From assembly GCF_011947265.1 (NCBI RefSeq), contig NZ_JAATHD010000002.1:522751-586750 (forward strand): 64,000 bases of DNA, in the 5' to 3' direction. The notes beneath the pieces are model-generated. The model was given only the letters and a program-made list of their open reading frames with translations. It was not told where the DNA came from and ran no database searches. The stretch is from Paenibacillus sp. HB172176. GTDB lineage: Bacteria; Bacillota; Bacilli; Paenibacillales; Paenibacillaceae. Positions 17,805-26,617 of this stretch are shown in pieces (position 1 is the first letter of the stretch; every line of letters begins with the position of its first letter). Made by a program: the position numbers and the translations under genes.

Positions 17805-19157
17805 TTAGTTGGCCTGCAGCCAATTCAATATATCGTCGATGGTACCGACTCCGACAACATTAAGATCTGGAGCCGCCTCCTTGGCCGCCGTCTCGGCTTT
17901 AATCGGAACGAAGAAGACATCCGCATGCGTTCTGGCTACCGCGTACGCCTTCTGAGGCACGCCGCCCACCATGCCTACGGAGCCGTCTGCTTCGATCGTG
18001 CCCGTACCGGCGATATGCTTCCCCTTCGTTACGCCTCCCGGCGTCAACTGATCGATAATCGCAAGCGTGAGCATCGCGCCATGCGACGGACCGCCGATAT
18101 GGGCCATATAATGCTGGAAATCGACCGCTAGCGGCGTGTCCAGCTTCACCTCCGTCTGCACGGAGATGCCGAATACGGCGCGGCTCGGGTCATCCTCGGA
18201 AGCAGCCGCAGGCATATCGACAGTCAGCTCTTCCCCGTTTCTCCGTATAGCGACCGATACATGATCTCCGGGCTTCACTTGCTCCGTCAAATAAAGAATC
18301 AAATCATTAACGCTTGTTATCTTCCGATTATCCAGCCCGTCGATAATATCCCCTGCTTGCAGCCGGGATTCGGCGGGGCTTCCCTTCACGATCGCCGTGA
18401 TTCGCACGCCGTCGGGAACGGCGCCTTTCCCTACTCCGGCCTTCTCCATCGCAATGGCGGCCGCGACTTCGTTCGCGTTCGTCTTCATGGCGACAACCTC
18501 GGCATAGGCTTCGGACAAAGGCGGCTCATTCTCGGGAATCGGCTCGAAGCGATACATCGGGAACAGCTTGCCGAACAGCTTGTCTGCGAGAACGGCCGGA
18601 CGGTCGAACACAAGCACCCCGTCGATCAACCCTCCCGGAGCGCCGTTCTCCACATGCGCGTACCGATTGAGATTCATGGTCATCGCCGGATAAGTCACTT
18701 GCGTATGCGTTGGAACGCCCAGCGCCGACAATACCAAGACGGCGACAACAAACAGCGCCGCGCTTCTCCACGGCATACGTCTGCGCATAATCGCCTCGCT
18801 GACGATCAGATCGACGAACATCAACGCTCCGGAGGCCGCAACCAGCTCCAGAAGCAGCTCCAGGCGGTTTCCGGCAAACCAGTTCACAGCAATAGCGGCA
18901 ATCGATGCAACCATAACCGCAAGTCTGATAAGAATAAGCGCGATCGATGATTTCCCATTCCACAATCGCAGGAAAGAGCCGATTAGCCAACAAATCGGAA
19001 TAAGGGACAAGCCGTAGAACAGCCAGTCAATCAGCTCAATCCATTCCATGCCTCCGCCGAGCACAAGCGGCGCAGGCAACCATATCAATTCCGCTGCGAT
19101 GACGAACAAGATCGCAATGATCAGCCCCGCGAGGTAGAATCGAGTTCCTTGCTTCAT
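17805..19157 (-). CDS. Membrane PDZ-Lon (S16) protease
   Basis: About 450 residues. Five membrane helices fill the first 160 residues, followed by a PDZ domain (core KGSPAESRLQAGDIIDGLDNRKI) and a C-terminal Lon-type peptidase domain. The catalytic serine lies in GPSHGAMLTLAI and the lysine in the QKAYAVARTHADVFFVP segment, giving the Ser-Lys dyad. It resembles YlbL-type proteases but has a multi-span N-terminus instead of the usual single helix. I start at the ATG at 19157, with GGGAGGA 9 bases upstream; a longer in-frame start at 19229 lacks a site. Substrates are unknown. Confidence 0.85.
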   Translation of the reverse strand: MKQGTRFYLAGLIIAILFVIAAELIWLPAPLVLGGGMEWIELIDWLFYGLSLIPICWLIGSFLRLWNGKSSIALILIRLAVMVASIAAIAVNWFAGNRLELLLELVAASGALMFVDLIVSEAIMRRRMPWRSAALFVVAVLVLSALGVPTHTQVTYPAMTMNLNRYAHVENGAPGGLIDGVLVFDRPAVLADKLFGKLFPMYRFEPIPENEPPLSEAYAEVVAMKTNANEVAAAIAMEKAGVGKGAVPDGVRITAIVKGSPAESRLQAGDIIDGLDNRKITSVNDLILYLTEQVKPGDHVSVAIRRNGEELTVDMPAAASEDDPSRAVFGISVQTEVKLDTPLAVDFQHYMAHIGGPSHGAMLTLAIIDQLTPGGVTKGKHIAGTGTIEADGSVGMVGGVPQKAYAVARTHADVFFVPIKAETAAKEAAPDLNVVGVGTIDDILNWLQAN

Positions 19158-19260
19158 GATCTTCAGTCCTCCCGCTTCTCCGCATGCTTGTCTATCTTCA
19201 CAATAGACAAGCTGCCCGGGCAAAATCAAGCCGGCCGCTCCGCAAAGCGCGGCGCGGCCT

Positions 19261-19488
19261 TTATTTTTTCAAATACGTCATTGCCTTGGCGATGGCGTCA
19301 TCCTCCGTAGCGCCCTTCACATATCGTCCGTTAATGAAGACGAAGGCATATCTGGCGCAGGGTCCGCAGTACGATTTGCAGCCGATCTTCACCTCGACAT
19401 CCGGAGCCAGCTGCTCAATCTTCGTCACTGTCGTTTTCATACGCATATGCTTGCACTTATCGCACACTCTAATATCGTTAACAGCCAT
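19261..19488 (-). CDS. DUF1450 (YuzB-like) small cysteine protein
   Basis: A 75-residue protein with a CDKCKH motif near the N-terminus and a CKSYCGPCARYAFVFINGRYVKG segment in the middle, which is the DUF1450 pattern. The cysteines suggest metal or redox binding, but no role has been established. It stands alone on the minus strand, between the Lon-type protease and the HesB-like gene. Confidence 0.8.
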   Translation of the reverse strand: MAVNDIRVCDKCKHMRMKTTVTKIEQLAPDVEVKIGCKSYCGPCARYAFVFINGRYVKGATEDDAIAKAMTYLKK

Positions 19489-19529
19489 TTTTCATCTTCC
19501 CATTCCGCTCAAGCGCCTTCGCGCCTCGA

Positions 19530-19832
19530 TTAATGATCGCCATGATTCCCCTTGGACGGATTCGTTACGGCAAAGCCTTCTTCCGGCGTGTAGAAATAAT
19601 CGATTCGAACGCCGTCCAGCAACTCATTGTCCTTCTCCAATATAACGTCGATTCCCTTATCCGTGGACACAACGACATCCTTCTCGCCCGGTTCATCGAT
19701 TCCCATTCCGTAATGAGCGTGATCGCCGTGCGAATGCGTAATATAAACGCGAAGCAGCTTGCCGCCGTGCTCTTCTTTGTTCAACTCCAACAATAGCATC
19801 TTTGCCGCGTTTCGAGAAATTTTGACCTTCAT
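19530..19832 (-). CDS. HesB/IscA-fold protein lacking cysteines
   Basis: About 100 residues of the HesB-like fold: MKVKISRNAAKMLLLEL at the start, then LRVYITHSHGDHAHYGMGIDEP. The three cysteines that bind an Fe-S cluster in IscA proteins are absent; the positions are instead histidine-rich (THSHGDHAHYG and a C-terminal NHGDH). Bacillus has similar cysteine-less paralogues (YneR type). The start ATG at 19832 has GGGGAG upstream; a longer frame to 19874 is open but less likely. A carrier role for Fe-S clusters is doubtful, and metal binding through histidines is possible. Confidence 0.7.
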   Translation of the reverse strand: MKVKISRNAAKMLLLELNKEEHGGKLLRVYITHSHGDHAHYGMGIDEPGEKDVVVSTDKGIDVILEKDNELLDGVRIDYFYTPEEGFAVTNPSKGNHGDH

Positions 19833-19873
19833 TTCCTTAAGCACTCCCCTGTTCGACTCTGCCTTGAAATCCA

Positions 19874-20107
19874 TCAGGTTATATTATACTTCCTGCCCAT
19901 CCTTCGGGCAAACCATTCCGCAATAATCATCGTAACCGCTATATCGTCTATCGGCAGGAACGGAAGCGCATCGGGCATCACCCAGTAGAGGAGCACTGGA
20001 ACCGCGAAAATCAGCTTGTCCAGCAAGGCTACCTCCCTCGACTTCAAAACCTTGAAAATAAGGACGAACGTACGCTTCCAATGTCTGAGCGAAAACAGTT
20101 TCCTCAT
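19874..20107 (-). CDS. ykvA: YkvA/DUF1232 small membrane protein
   Basis: A 77-residue protein with the DUF1232 core LLDKLIFAVPVLLYWVMPDALPFLPIDDIAV, one hydrophobic helix and a positively charged N-terminus. Function in the family is unknown. It lies 41 bases upstream of the HesB-like gene on the same strand and may be cotranscribed with it. Confidence 0.8.
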   Translation of the reverse strand: MRKLFSLRHWKRTFVLIFKVLKSREVALLDKLIFAVPVLLYWVMPDALPFLPIDDIAVTMIIAEWFARRMGRKYNIT

Positions 20108-20154
20108 AGAAACCCCGCCTTCCTTACCCTTCTGCCTTCAGTATATCATATTCG

Positions 20155-21039
20155 TCAAATGCGAAGCGATTCCAGCAGCAACGGCTTCAGCTCCGCATAA
20201 ATCTGCTCAAATCCGCTCATGGGAAGAGGATTCTCGCCAAAGCCCGCCTCAACGGTAAAGCCGGGCTTCCGATAACGATGAATGAACCAATCCTTATAAC
20301 CGGCGTCGCTCCCGCTCAACTTCACGGGCTTATATCCGCTGACGGAACCGAGCCTTCGCGCAATCTCCTCGGAATGATTCGGCTCATAGTCGCGATAATT
20401 CCAATAAATTTCTCTGCCTTGCGTATGCAGTGCAAGCACCGCATCAAATCGAAGACGTTCCGTAAATTCCGCCATGGCAATCGCTTCGGGCTCGCTGAGC
20501 GGATATTGCCCGGGATAATCTCTCGGAGAAGGCCGCTCCACGCCTCTGCGCTTATATTCTTCCTCCCAGTAGGCGGGAAACTGATCATTCAAATCAATGC
20601 CTCGGATGTTCGCCTTCCATCCGCTGAAATCCGTCAACCCGCCATTCCATTGCAGCAGTTCTTCATAATGAGGCAGAGCCGCATCCGCTCCCCGCTGCGC
20701 CAGTTCCACGCCATCGGGATTGACCATCGGCACAATCCATAGCGTCACGCCTCTGCAGAGAAGTCCGGCATCCTGTCCGCCTATGCGGCTGCCGTCGATG
20801 AACGCTTGAGACAGCTCGGACGCAAACCGCATCAGCAGCAGCGATGTTATCCATTCATTGGCGTGGAACGACGCGTTCATATGAATCTGCCTTGAGCCGC
20901 AGCCGCAGCTAAGCGCGACAATCGGTTTGCCCAGAACGCTTCTGCCGATCACATGCTGCGCGATAAAGGGATAGTTCCGCGATAATTGTCCGCAATCGAG
21001 CATCATCTGCTCGTAGCTGTAGACGGTACCCATAGTCAT
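20155..21039 (-). CDS. M14 zinc carboxypeptidase, gamma-D-glutamyl-DAP endopeptidase type
   Basis: A metallopeptidase of the M14 family. The first zinc motif is FHANEW (HxxE), the third zinc ligand is in VLALHTQG, and the catalytic glutamate lies in FTVEAGFGENPLP. The N-terminus YSYEQMMLDCGQLSRNYP matches gamma-D-glutamyl-meso-diaminopimelate peptidases such as Lysinibacillus endopeptidase I and B. subtilis YqgT, which cut cell-wall peptides. No signal peptide or LysM repeat is present, so it may act in the cytoplasm or the sporulating mother cell. I start at the ATG at 21039, which has a perfect GGAGGTG 8 bases upstream; upstream in-frame ATGs at 21078 and 21138 lack one. Confidence 0.85.
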   Translation of the reverse strand: MTMGTVYSYEQMMLDCGQLSRNYPFIAQHVIGRSVLGKPIVALSCGCGSRQIHMNASFHANEWITSLLLMRFASELSQAFIDGSRIGGQDAGLLCRGVTLWIVPMVNPDGVELAQRGADAALPHYEELLQWNGGLTDFSGWKANIRGIDLNDQFPAYWEEEYKRRGVERPSPRDYPGQYPLSEPEAIAMAEFTERLRFDAVLALHTQGREIYWNYRDYEPNHSEEIARRLGSVSGYKPVKLSGSDAGYKDWFIHRYRKPGFTVEAGFGENPLPMSGFEQIYAELKPLLLESLRI

Positions 21040-21231
21040 AAGCCATGCACCTCCGCACAAAAGTATTCTCCTCTTCATCGTATGCGGGACATGGTTTGTC
21101 TTAGTTGCGCCGGTCGGCAAGGACTTGCGATTCGGCAAGAGAATACAGGCGCATCAAAGAGCGGACTCGTCATCGTCGAATCCGCTCTCACCTTCCAAAT
21201 ATCGTCGTTTGCTTATTCCCTGCTGCCGCGA

Positions 21232-22041
21232 TCAGCTGATTCTGGGCACCTGCCAGACAACAGGAGTCAGATCTATTTGCTCGCCAAGCCATTGATGCGC
21301 GATTTGCTTGAAAATATGAGGATCTCCGCTGCAGAAAAATTGATGCACGGGAACTTGATCATTCCTTGCCAGCTTGCGCTTGTCGTGAAGAATGGTGCTG
21401 ATCTCGCGCGCCGTCTCGTCCGCCGAGCTGATCAGGCTTACCTCGGGGCCGACGACCTCGGAAATCGTATCGGTCAGGAATGGATAATGGGTGCAGCCTA
21501 ATATCAAGCAATCCATCGGATATTGCTTCAAGTGCGCGATAGATTCGCGGACTACGCTGTACGTTTCGTTCGAGCGAAAGTTGCCTTGCTCCACAAGCGG
21601 CACGAACTTCGGACAGGCCTCGCTAATCACCTGAACATGGGGAGACAACTCCAGCAACGCATTTTCGTATGCGCCGCTCTTGATCGTCCCCTCCGTGCCG
21701 ATCACGCCGACGCAGCCGGTAATGGTCTTGCCAATGGCCGCTCGCGCGCCGGGATTAATGACGCCGACGACGGGAATCGCCACTCTCGAACGTATATCGG
21801 TCAGCGCAACCGCAGTTGCCGTATTGCATGCGATAACAATCATTTTGGGATGAAACTGAATCAAATAATCGACAATCTCTCTCGTAAAGGTCAAAACCTC
21901 TTCAGGCGATCGCGGTCCATACGGCGTACGGGCTGTATCTCCGAAATAGATAATTTTCTCACGCGGCAGTTGACGCATGACTTCCTTCACTACAGTTAGA
22001 CCGCCTACGCCGGAATCGAGAATCGCTATCGGTTGCTGCAC
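21232..22041 (-). CDS. racE: Glutamate racemase RacE/MurI
   Basis: Makes D-glutamate for peptidoglycan. The N-terminus IAILDSGVGGLTVVKEV, the first catalytic cysteine in VIACNTATAV and the second in LILGCTHYPFL are all present, with the usual length near 270. I favour the GTG at 22041, since relatives begin two or three residues before PIAILDSG and GCGGTG lies upstream; the ATG at 22083 gives 14 more residues but has no ribosome binding site. It stands between the M14 cell-wall peptidase and the YtxH gene. Confidence 0.95.
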   Translation of the reverse strand: MQQPIAILDSGVGGLTVVKEVMRQLPREKIIYFGDTARTPYGPRSPEEVLTFTREIVDYLIQFHPKMIVIACNTATAVALTDIRSRVAIPVVGVINPGARAAIGKTITGCVGVIGTEGTIKSGAYENALLELSPHVQVISEACPKFVPLVEQGNFRSNETYSVVRESIAHLKQYPMDCLILGCTHYPFLTDTISEVVGPEVSLISSADETAREISTILHDKRKLARNDQVPVHQFFCSGDPHIFKQIAHQWLGEQIDLTPVVWQVPRIS

Positions 22042-22204
22042 AAACACACCGCTTTCTGTAAACAAGATGGAATCAGGTGTCATAAATAGTCAAAGACAAC
22101 ATAGCATATGAACGCCGATTCAAAAAGGTACCTACATCTTATCTCATATCGGGACAACGATCAAGATTGGCTTCGACATCATTGTCGACGAAATCCGACA
22201 AAAT

Positions 22205-22260
22205 TCTCCGTAAAAAAGCGGCGTCGAGACAGTCGCAGCGCAAGCTTGCTTGCGCTGCGA
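22205..22260 (-). terminator. Long hairpin terminator after the ytxH gene
   Basis: A perfect 13-bp stem (arms 22233-22245 and 22248-22260, TCGCAGCGCAAGC and complement) with a 2-base loop lies 32 bases after the ytxH stop. On the minus strand CGCCGC and six T residues follow it about 12 bases further on. It probably ends the DUF948-YtxH transcript. Confidence 0.65.
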
Positions 22261-22292
22261 TCCCGTCCTTCGCCGCTTCAATCATTGATTCC

Positions 22293-22712
22293 TTAATAAT
22301 TATCGGATTGAATCCTATCCGTACGTTCTTCGCCCCCGTCGGAGAAAGCTTCATTCCCAGCTATTTCCTCAACGCCGTCATGAACCGCCGAAATCGCAGC
22401 AACCTCCCCCTCCCCCGTAGGTCTTCCTCGCAGATTCCGAATAGATCTGGCTGCCGATTCGGCCGCTTCTTTCGTGCGATCCGCAATTTGAACCGCTCCG
22501 CTGCCGATGCCTTTGGCCAAGCGTCCCGTCGCTTCGCCCACTTTGCCTGCGGTTTTCAGCGTGCTGTCTCCTACCTTATGCGCACCGGCGGATATATCCT
22601 CCCGCAACTCTTTGCCCGCCTTCGGGGCAAGCAGTAACGCGGTGATGGAGCCGATAACTCCCCCGGCGATCGCGCCGAACAGAAATCCTTTTGTTCCTTT
22701 TTTCGTTGACAT
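22293..22712 (-). CDS. ytxH: YtxH-domain general-stress-type membrane protein
   Basis: A 139-residue protein beginning GFLFGAIAGGVIGSITALLLAPKAGKELRE, which is the YtxH signature: one glycine-rich helix followed by APKSGKE-type residues. The rest is hydrophilic and alanine-rich. In Bacillus the ytxGHJ genes are induced by general stress and stationary phase. Here it follows the DUF948 gene by 49 bases on the same strand, reproducing the ytxG-ytxH order, and is closed by a strong hairpin. Its molecular role is not known. Confidence 0.85.
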   Translation of the reverse strand: MSTKKGTKGFLFGAIAGGVIGSITALLLAPKAGKELREDISAGAHKVGDSTLKTAGKVGEATGRLAKGIGSGAVQIADRTKEAAESAARSIRNLRGRPTGEGEVAAISAVHDGVEEIAGNEAFSDGGEERTDRIQSDNY

Positions 22713-22761
22713 GTCTGCACTGCTCCTTTCATTATGAACATACCTTTAGATTGCCTTCGTC

Positions 22762-23262
22762 TTACCTGCTTGATTCAGGGTTCGCAGAGTTTGCTTCAGG
22801 ATCTGCTTGCTCTAAGGATTTCACCTTTGCCGCCTTTGCCGATCTGCTCGAATTCCAGAGCTGCCATGCGGTAAGACCCAGCTCCGTCCATTGCACGATG
22901 GCTTCTCCCTGCTTCTTCCGAGCGATGTTCTCGGCATGTTTGACTGCGGATGTCGACAACATACTTGCAGCCTTCTCCACCGCGGATACGGTATGCTCGA
23001 TCGAATCTCCGGCTTGACGAACGGCGGAGAACAGCCCCTCCGTCGCATCCAGCCGCTTCTGCACGATTCGGATGCTCTGCTCCGCAGGCTGGAGCAGCGA
23101 GCTGACCTCGCCGGAAATGTGATGCAAATCATTCTGCAGTCGATCCGCCGTCGCTTGAATGCGCGCCAGCTTCGCGAGCAGCGCCCGCAGTGCAATGAGC
23201 ACGCCGGCAACAAGCACAGCGAACGCAACAGCCGCAAGCGTCGCGCTCCATTCCATTGTCAC
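22762..23262 (-). CDS. ytxG: DUF948 (YtxG-like) single-helix coiled-coil protein
   Basis: A 166-residue protein with one N-terminal helix (residues 6-28) followed by a helical, coiled-coil-like region of the DUF948 type (VSSLLQPAEQSIRIVQKRLDATEGLF). Its GTG start has GGGAGG 7 bases upstream; an ATG two codons later is the alternative. It is the first gene of the pair with ytxH. Function is unknown; the topology resembles methyl-accepting-like helical stalks without a signalling tip. Confidence 0.82.
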   Translation of the reverse strand: MTMEWSATLAAVAFAVLVAGVLIALRALLAKLARIQATADRLQNDLHHISGEVSSLLQPAEQSIRIVQKRLDATEGLFSAVRQAGDSIEHTVSAVEKAASMLSTSAVKHAENIARKKQGEAIVQWTELGLTAWQLWNSSRSAKAAKVKSLEQADPEANSANPESSR

Positions 23263-23419
23263 TGCTACGCCTCCCTTCTGAGCTCCTTCCCATGCCGGAA
23301 TCGGGCGAATGCCTACTTCTACTTATATGTATAAGCAAGATGGGCTTGACCTGTGACACAAAAAATCGATTTGTGAAACAACGTATTCAGAATCCTTATC
23401 GAGCACAGATGCTTCATGA

Positions 23420-23461
23420 TAAAAACCTAACCTCTTCATTTAACGCAAGAGGTTAGGTTTT
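23420..23461. terminator. Bidirectional intrinsic terminator
   Basis: Perfect 15-bp arms (23422-23436 and 23447-23461, AAAACCTAACCTCTT and complement) flank a 10-base loop. It is 48 bases downstream of the secreted-protein pair on the minus strand. On the plus strand it is followed by TTTTTTCTTTTTT. Confidence 0.8.
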
Positions 23462-23508
23462 TTCTTTTTTCCAAATTATTTTAGTACAGGAACTAGCCTC
23501 CATTGTGG

Positions 23509-24195
23509 TTACGGGTTCGAAATATCTGAAAACAGGCTTACATCAAAAACCTTGTTGAAAGCTTCACTTCCTACATCTTTATCTGTTGGATCAACTTTAA
23601 GTTCTGCAAAATCAGATCGCGTAGTTGTAATTGCTCCCTCACTGTTAGATTCATTATAATCAGAATCAACTCGATACACTAAATATTCAATATAATTGAT
23701 TTCTGGTACTTGTTTAAAGATTAACTGCGAAGCCGTAATTAAATCGTTCTGCAATAAAGATACATCATTATAACTAATGTCTACTCGAACCTGTTCCAAA
23801 CCGGTGAATTTTATCTGACCAACCTTACGAGGCACATCCAGAACATTTTGCAGTTCAAATGTTAATCCCGTTATTGCTTCAACGGACCAGTAGGCATTAT
23901 CATTCTCATCTTTTGATAAATATAAAACCTTGTCTTTAGCTAATTCCCGCATCTTAAATTCATTGTCTAACATTGCCTGCTTTTCAGGATCTAGAGGTTT
24001 CTCTGTTGGAGGTAACTTAGGAAGTAATGAAATTGCTCCCTGTTCCGATAGAGTAAGTCCCACATGACCCTCATCTTGAATAGGTGCAGAATGAAACGGA
24101 TCGCCCATTACTGTGCTTGCAGATGTAATAATGGCTGTCAAACCTACAATGGCCACAATCATAATTGAAGCTCGTCGTTTGTTTTTTATCTTCAC
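23509..24195 (-). CDS. Secreted protein of unknown function
   Basis: A 228-residue protein with a clear N-terminal signal or anchor (residues 10-30). The remainder is acidic and Asp/Asn/Glu-rich without recognisable motifs. A segment with LPPTEKPLDPEKQ looks like a linker. The GTG start has AGGAGG 8 bases upstream. It follows the larger secreted protein by 30 bases and shares the AT-rich composition of that pair, unlike the GC-rich genes on both sides. I do not recognise a family. Confidence 0.65.
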   Translation of the reverse strand: MKIKNKRRASIMIVAIVGLTAIITSASTVMGDPFHSAPIQDEGHVGLTLSEQGAISLLPKLPPTEKPLDPEKQAMLDNEFKMRELAKDKVLYLSKDENDNAYWSVEAITGLTFELQNVLDVPRKVGQIKFTGLEQVRVDISYNDVSLLQNDLITASQLIFKQVPEINYIEYLVYRVDSDYNESNSEGAITTTRSDFAELKVDPTDKDVGSEAFNKVFDVSLFSDISNP

Positions 24196-24225
24196 GACTA
24201 AATCCTCCTTTATTATTTGAATATA

Positions 24226-25431
24226 TTACGGAGTAAACCCGGTAAATACAACAACATTCGGTGCATTCGCTCCTCCTGGAAGAATGTAATCAATATTAGC
24301 AGTTCGCCAATATGAACCCCATCTCCCCAAAATTCCAGTTTCTGAATTTCCAGATAATTGAGGTATCGCTACTCCACCAGTAACTCCAGGAATATCTGCT
24401 GTTGCCCAAGCACCACCTAAAAACGATCCACCTCGCGGATTTAATCCTGCAAATAATTGCTTTGTACTACTATTTGTAGCCCAAGTGCCTGTATTTACAT
24501 TAAAATGATACAATAATCCAAAATTACCCACAATTTGTCGAGTTAATGGACTCGATGTATTCCAAGTATAATCATAAGCTGTAACTATCGTATCATTTGG
24601 ATGTGTTTGACTTGGAGCACAGCAATTAACTCTAAGTCGTGCATTCTGAAGGTTATCTGGATTGAAGTTCACATTAATTGTCCTCGCATAAAGCGAGTCA
24701 CCACGTGAAACACCACCAGATTGGGATGGAGGATAAGAGCTTGCATAATTATAATTCGCTTGTACAAAACTTAATGGACTAGAGTATGATGAACTCGAGG
24801 TGACATAAGCAACATATAGTCGAAACGTACCGTTAAAACTTAAATCCATATTAAGATCGACTGTCTGATTTACACCGATTGTCTTTTGCGCTAAAGTAAC
24901 CCACCCATTAACCGGTATACTAGAAAATGTTTGATTCAATGGTGAATTACTAAAAAACTGCTTTACAGCTGTTCCACCAACATCCAAAGGATTATACAAA
25001 TTCGCCCCATTTCCATCACCATATCTTCCAATAGTTATAGAACCTGAACTACTGCCTACATTTCTAGCTAGAATAGCTACCTTTACATCGAGAGTCAACG
25101 AATTATTATAATGATGCATAAAAAAACGTCCACCATCACTTCGAAATGCACTGTTAAAAATAATTCCTTCACCATAAAAGGTACCGTTAACGTATGGTAT
25201 TAATTCGGGATCATTGCTGTAAAAAAGCCTCTTGTTTGATGTATCATCAACTGTAGTTGCAGAGACATCTGACCAACCCCCTGAAATAGGATCATATCCT
25301 GATTGAGATACCAATCCAGGTCGAGACGCGGTTTTTATTTCTGTTGGATATGCTGCGAAAACTGTGCTAACTCCAAAAACCGTAAAAAATACCGCAATCA
25401 ATAAGATTACTTTATTAATCTTTTTTTTCAT
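24226..25431 (-). CDS. Secreted Asn/Ser/Gly-rich protein of unknown function
   Basis: A 401-residue exported protein with a signal peptide ending at VSTVFAAYP (about residue 26). The mature part is rich in Asn, Ser, Thr and Gly with many aromatic residues, a composition typical of extracellular beta-rich proteins. A rare NCCAP cysteine pair occurs about two thirds along. The start has GAGGAGG 11 bases upstream. It is the first gene of an AT-rich two-gene unit. No catalytic motif or wall anchor was found. A role in surface adhesion or as an exported structural protein is only a guess. Confidence 0.65.
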   Translation of the reverse strand: MKKKINKVILLIAVFFTVFGVSTVFAAYPTEIKTASRPGLVSQSGYDPISGGWSDVSATTVDDTSNKRLFYSNDPELIPYVNGTFYGEGIIFNSAFRSDGGRFFMHHYNNSLTLDVKVAILARNVGSSSGSITIGRYGDGNGANLYNPLDVGGTAVKQFFSNSPLNQTFSSIPVNGWVTLAQKTIGVNQTVDLNMDLSFNGTFRLYVAYVTSSSSYSSPLSFVQANYNYASSYPPSQSGGVSRGDSLYARTINVNFNPDNLQNARLRVNCCAPSQTHPNDTIVTAYDYTWNTSSPLTRQIVGNFGLLYHFNVNTGTWATNSSTKQLFAGLNPRGGSFLGGAWATADIPGVTGGVAIPQLSGNSETGILGRWGSYWRTANIDYILPGGANAPNVVVFTGFTP

Positions 25432-25865
25432 AATTTAGATTCCTCCTCACAACTTTCAAATTTAATTTCCTATGTTTATTCTCTTAACCCTTATACTAAC
25501 ATTTTTATATATCGCCTCCATTCTAAATAGATTCGTAGATTCGAGTTTAATTCCCAACAAAACCCTGTTTACTAATCATTACAATCTCAAATAAATTATT
25601 TTATGGGTTTTTATAATTATAAATCCTTTTTTTAATATTGTCAACCAAAATGTTCCAGCATAAATTACACTTTAAGTTTCAGTGTTAAAACTATTACTTT
25701 TCGCAGAACTCAAGACGTTTCGCAAATGACTGAAGCATATTTCGCGGATTAAGCAACAGCACCCGTTGAAAGCTATAAATCTAGCTCTTCTAATTTGCTT
25801 TTTACTACTACTGTTGACGTCTTAAAATATCATCCTGAAAGTAATCTGCTTCTTTGGGAAATACA
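25432..25865. other. AT-rich intergenic stretch upstream of the secreted-protein pair
   Basis: More than 400 bases of AT-rich DNA holding no gene I can support. It must contain the promoter of the secreted pair. I could not pick out convincing -35/-10 hexamers or a transposon end. Confidence 0.5.
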
Positions 25866-25901
25866 CAAAAAAAATCAACTTCAGCAAACTCTAAAGTTGA
25901 T
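25866..25901 (-). terminator. Intrinsic terminator of the SufR-like gene
   Basis: Minus-strand stem ATCAACTT/AAGTTGAT (arms 25894-25901 and 25874-25881) with a 12-base loop is followed by a run of eight T. The stop codon of the gene is in the loop region. Confidence 0.75.
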
Positions 25902-26577
25902 CTTCACTATTTCCATCTGTTATTACATAGCTGCAACGGCTTCCGCCCTTGGCCAGACATTCCGTCCGCTCGACCGAAACCTCAAGCAGAGACTGGAACA
26001 GACTCAGCTCGCAGCTGCAGGCTTGCTGATATTTCCCTGCCACTGCATTAATCGGACAATTATATTCATTAAGCACAAATGCCCCGGAGCCGGTTTGCTC
26101 CACCTCGGCCATATACCCTCCGGCGTTCTGAACCGCGGCGAGCTCCTGCACTCTCTGCTCCAGACTTTTGCCCGCCATTCTCGGCGCGTATCTCTCCTGC
26201 AGCTTGCGCTTTCTCCCCTCGAACATCTGGTCGATAAGCGGTGCGGTTTGCGGATCATCCTCCAGCTCGGACAGCAGGTCAAGCGCAAGCGAGTGATAAT
26301 TCTTCGGGAATAACTCCTCGGAAGCGCGCGTCAGCTCGAAAGCGTGAACGGGCCGCCCTTGCGATTGACGGACGGAGATAATTGCGATGCTTCCCGCCTT
26401 CTCCAGCTCATACATATGTCTGCGCACGGCCATCTCGGTCAATCCGAGCTCTTGCGACAGCTCGCCGGCTTTCATTCGTCCCTTCGTCTTCAGGAGCAGG
26501 AGGATGCGCTCCCGCGTCGTTCCAGATGCTTTCTTCTCATCAAGTCTGTTTGCTCTCTCCGAATTCCGCTGCGCCAT
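25891..26577 (-). CDS. SufR-like Fe-S-sensing transcriptional regulator
   Basis: A 228-residue regulator with an N-terminal winged helix (about residues 22-80, recognition helix TEMAVRRHMYELEKAG) and a C-terminal domain with five cysteines at about 174, 187, 189, 207 and 215. The NCPI and VERTECLAKGGSRC segments match the COG2345 family that includes SufR, a [4Fe-4S] repressor of Fe-S assembly genes. No suf genes are in the window, so the targets are unknown. The start has a perfect GGAGGTG 7 bases upstream. It follows the DUF86 gene by 40 bases and ends in its own terminator. Confidence 0.8.
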   Translation of the reverse strand: MAQRNSERANRLDEKKASGTTRERILLLLKTKGRMKAGELSQELGLTEMAVRRHMYELEKAGSIAIISVRQSQGRPVHAFELTRASEELFPKNYHSLALDLLSELEDDPQTAPLIDQMFEGRKRKLQERYAPRMAGKSLEQRVQELAAVQNAGGYMAEVEQTGSGAFVLNEYNCPINAVAGKYQQACSCELSLFQSLLEVSVERTECLAKGGSRCSYVITDGNSEDQL

Positions 26578-26617
26578 GCCCGCTCACCTCCGATACGAAT
26601 TTCGACTGCCGTCATTG

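Noticed and set aside
22691..23334. Plus-strand frames across the DUF948/ytxH region
   Set aside because: Antisense to two recognisable genes and without ribosome binding sites.
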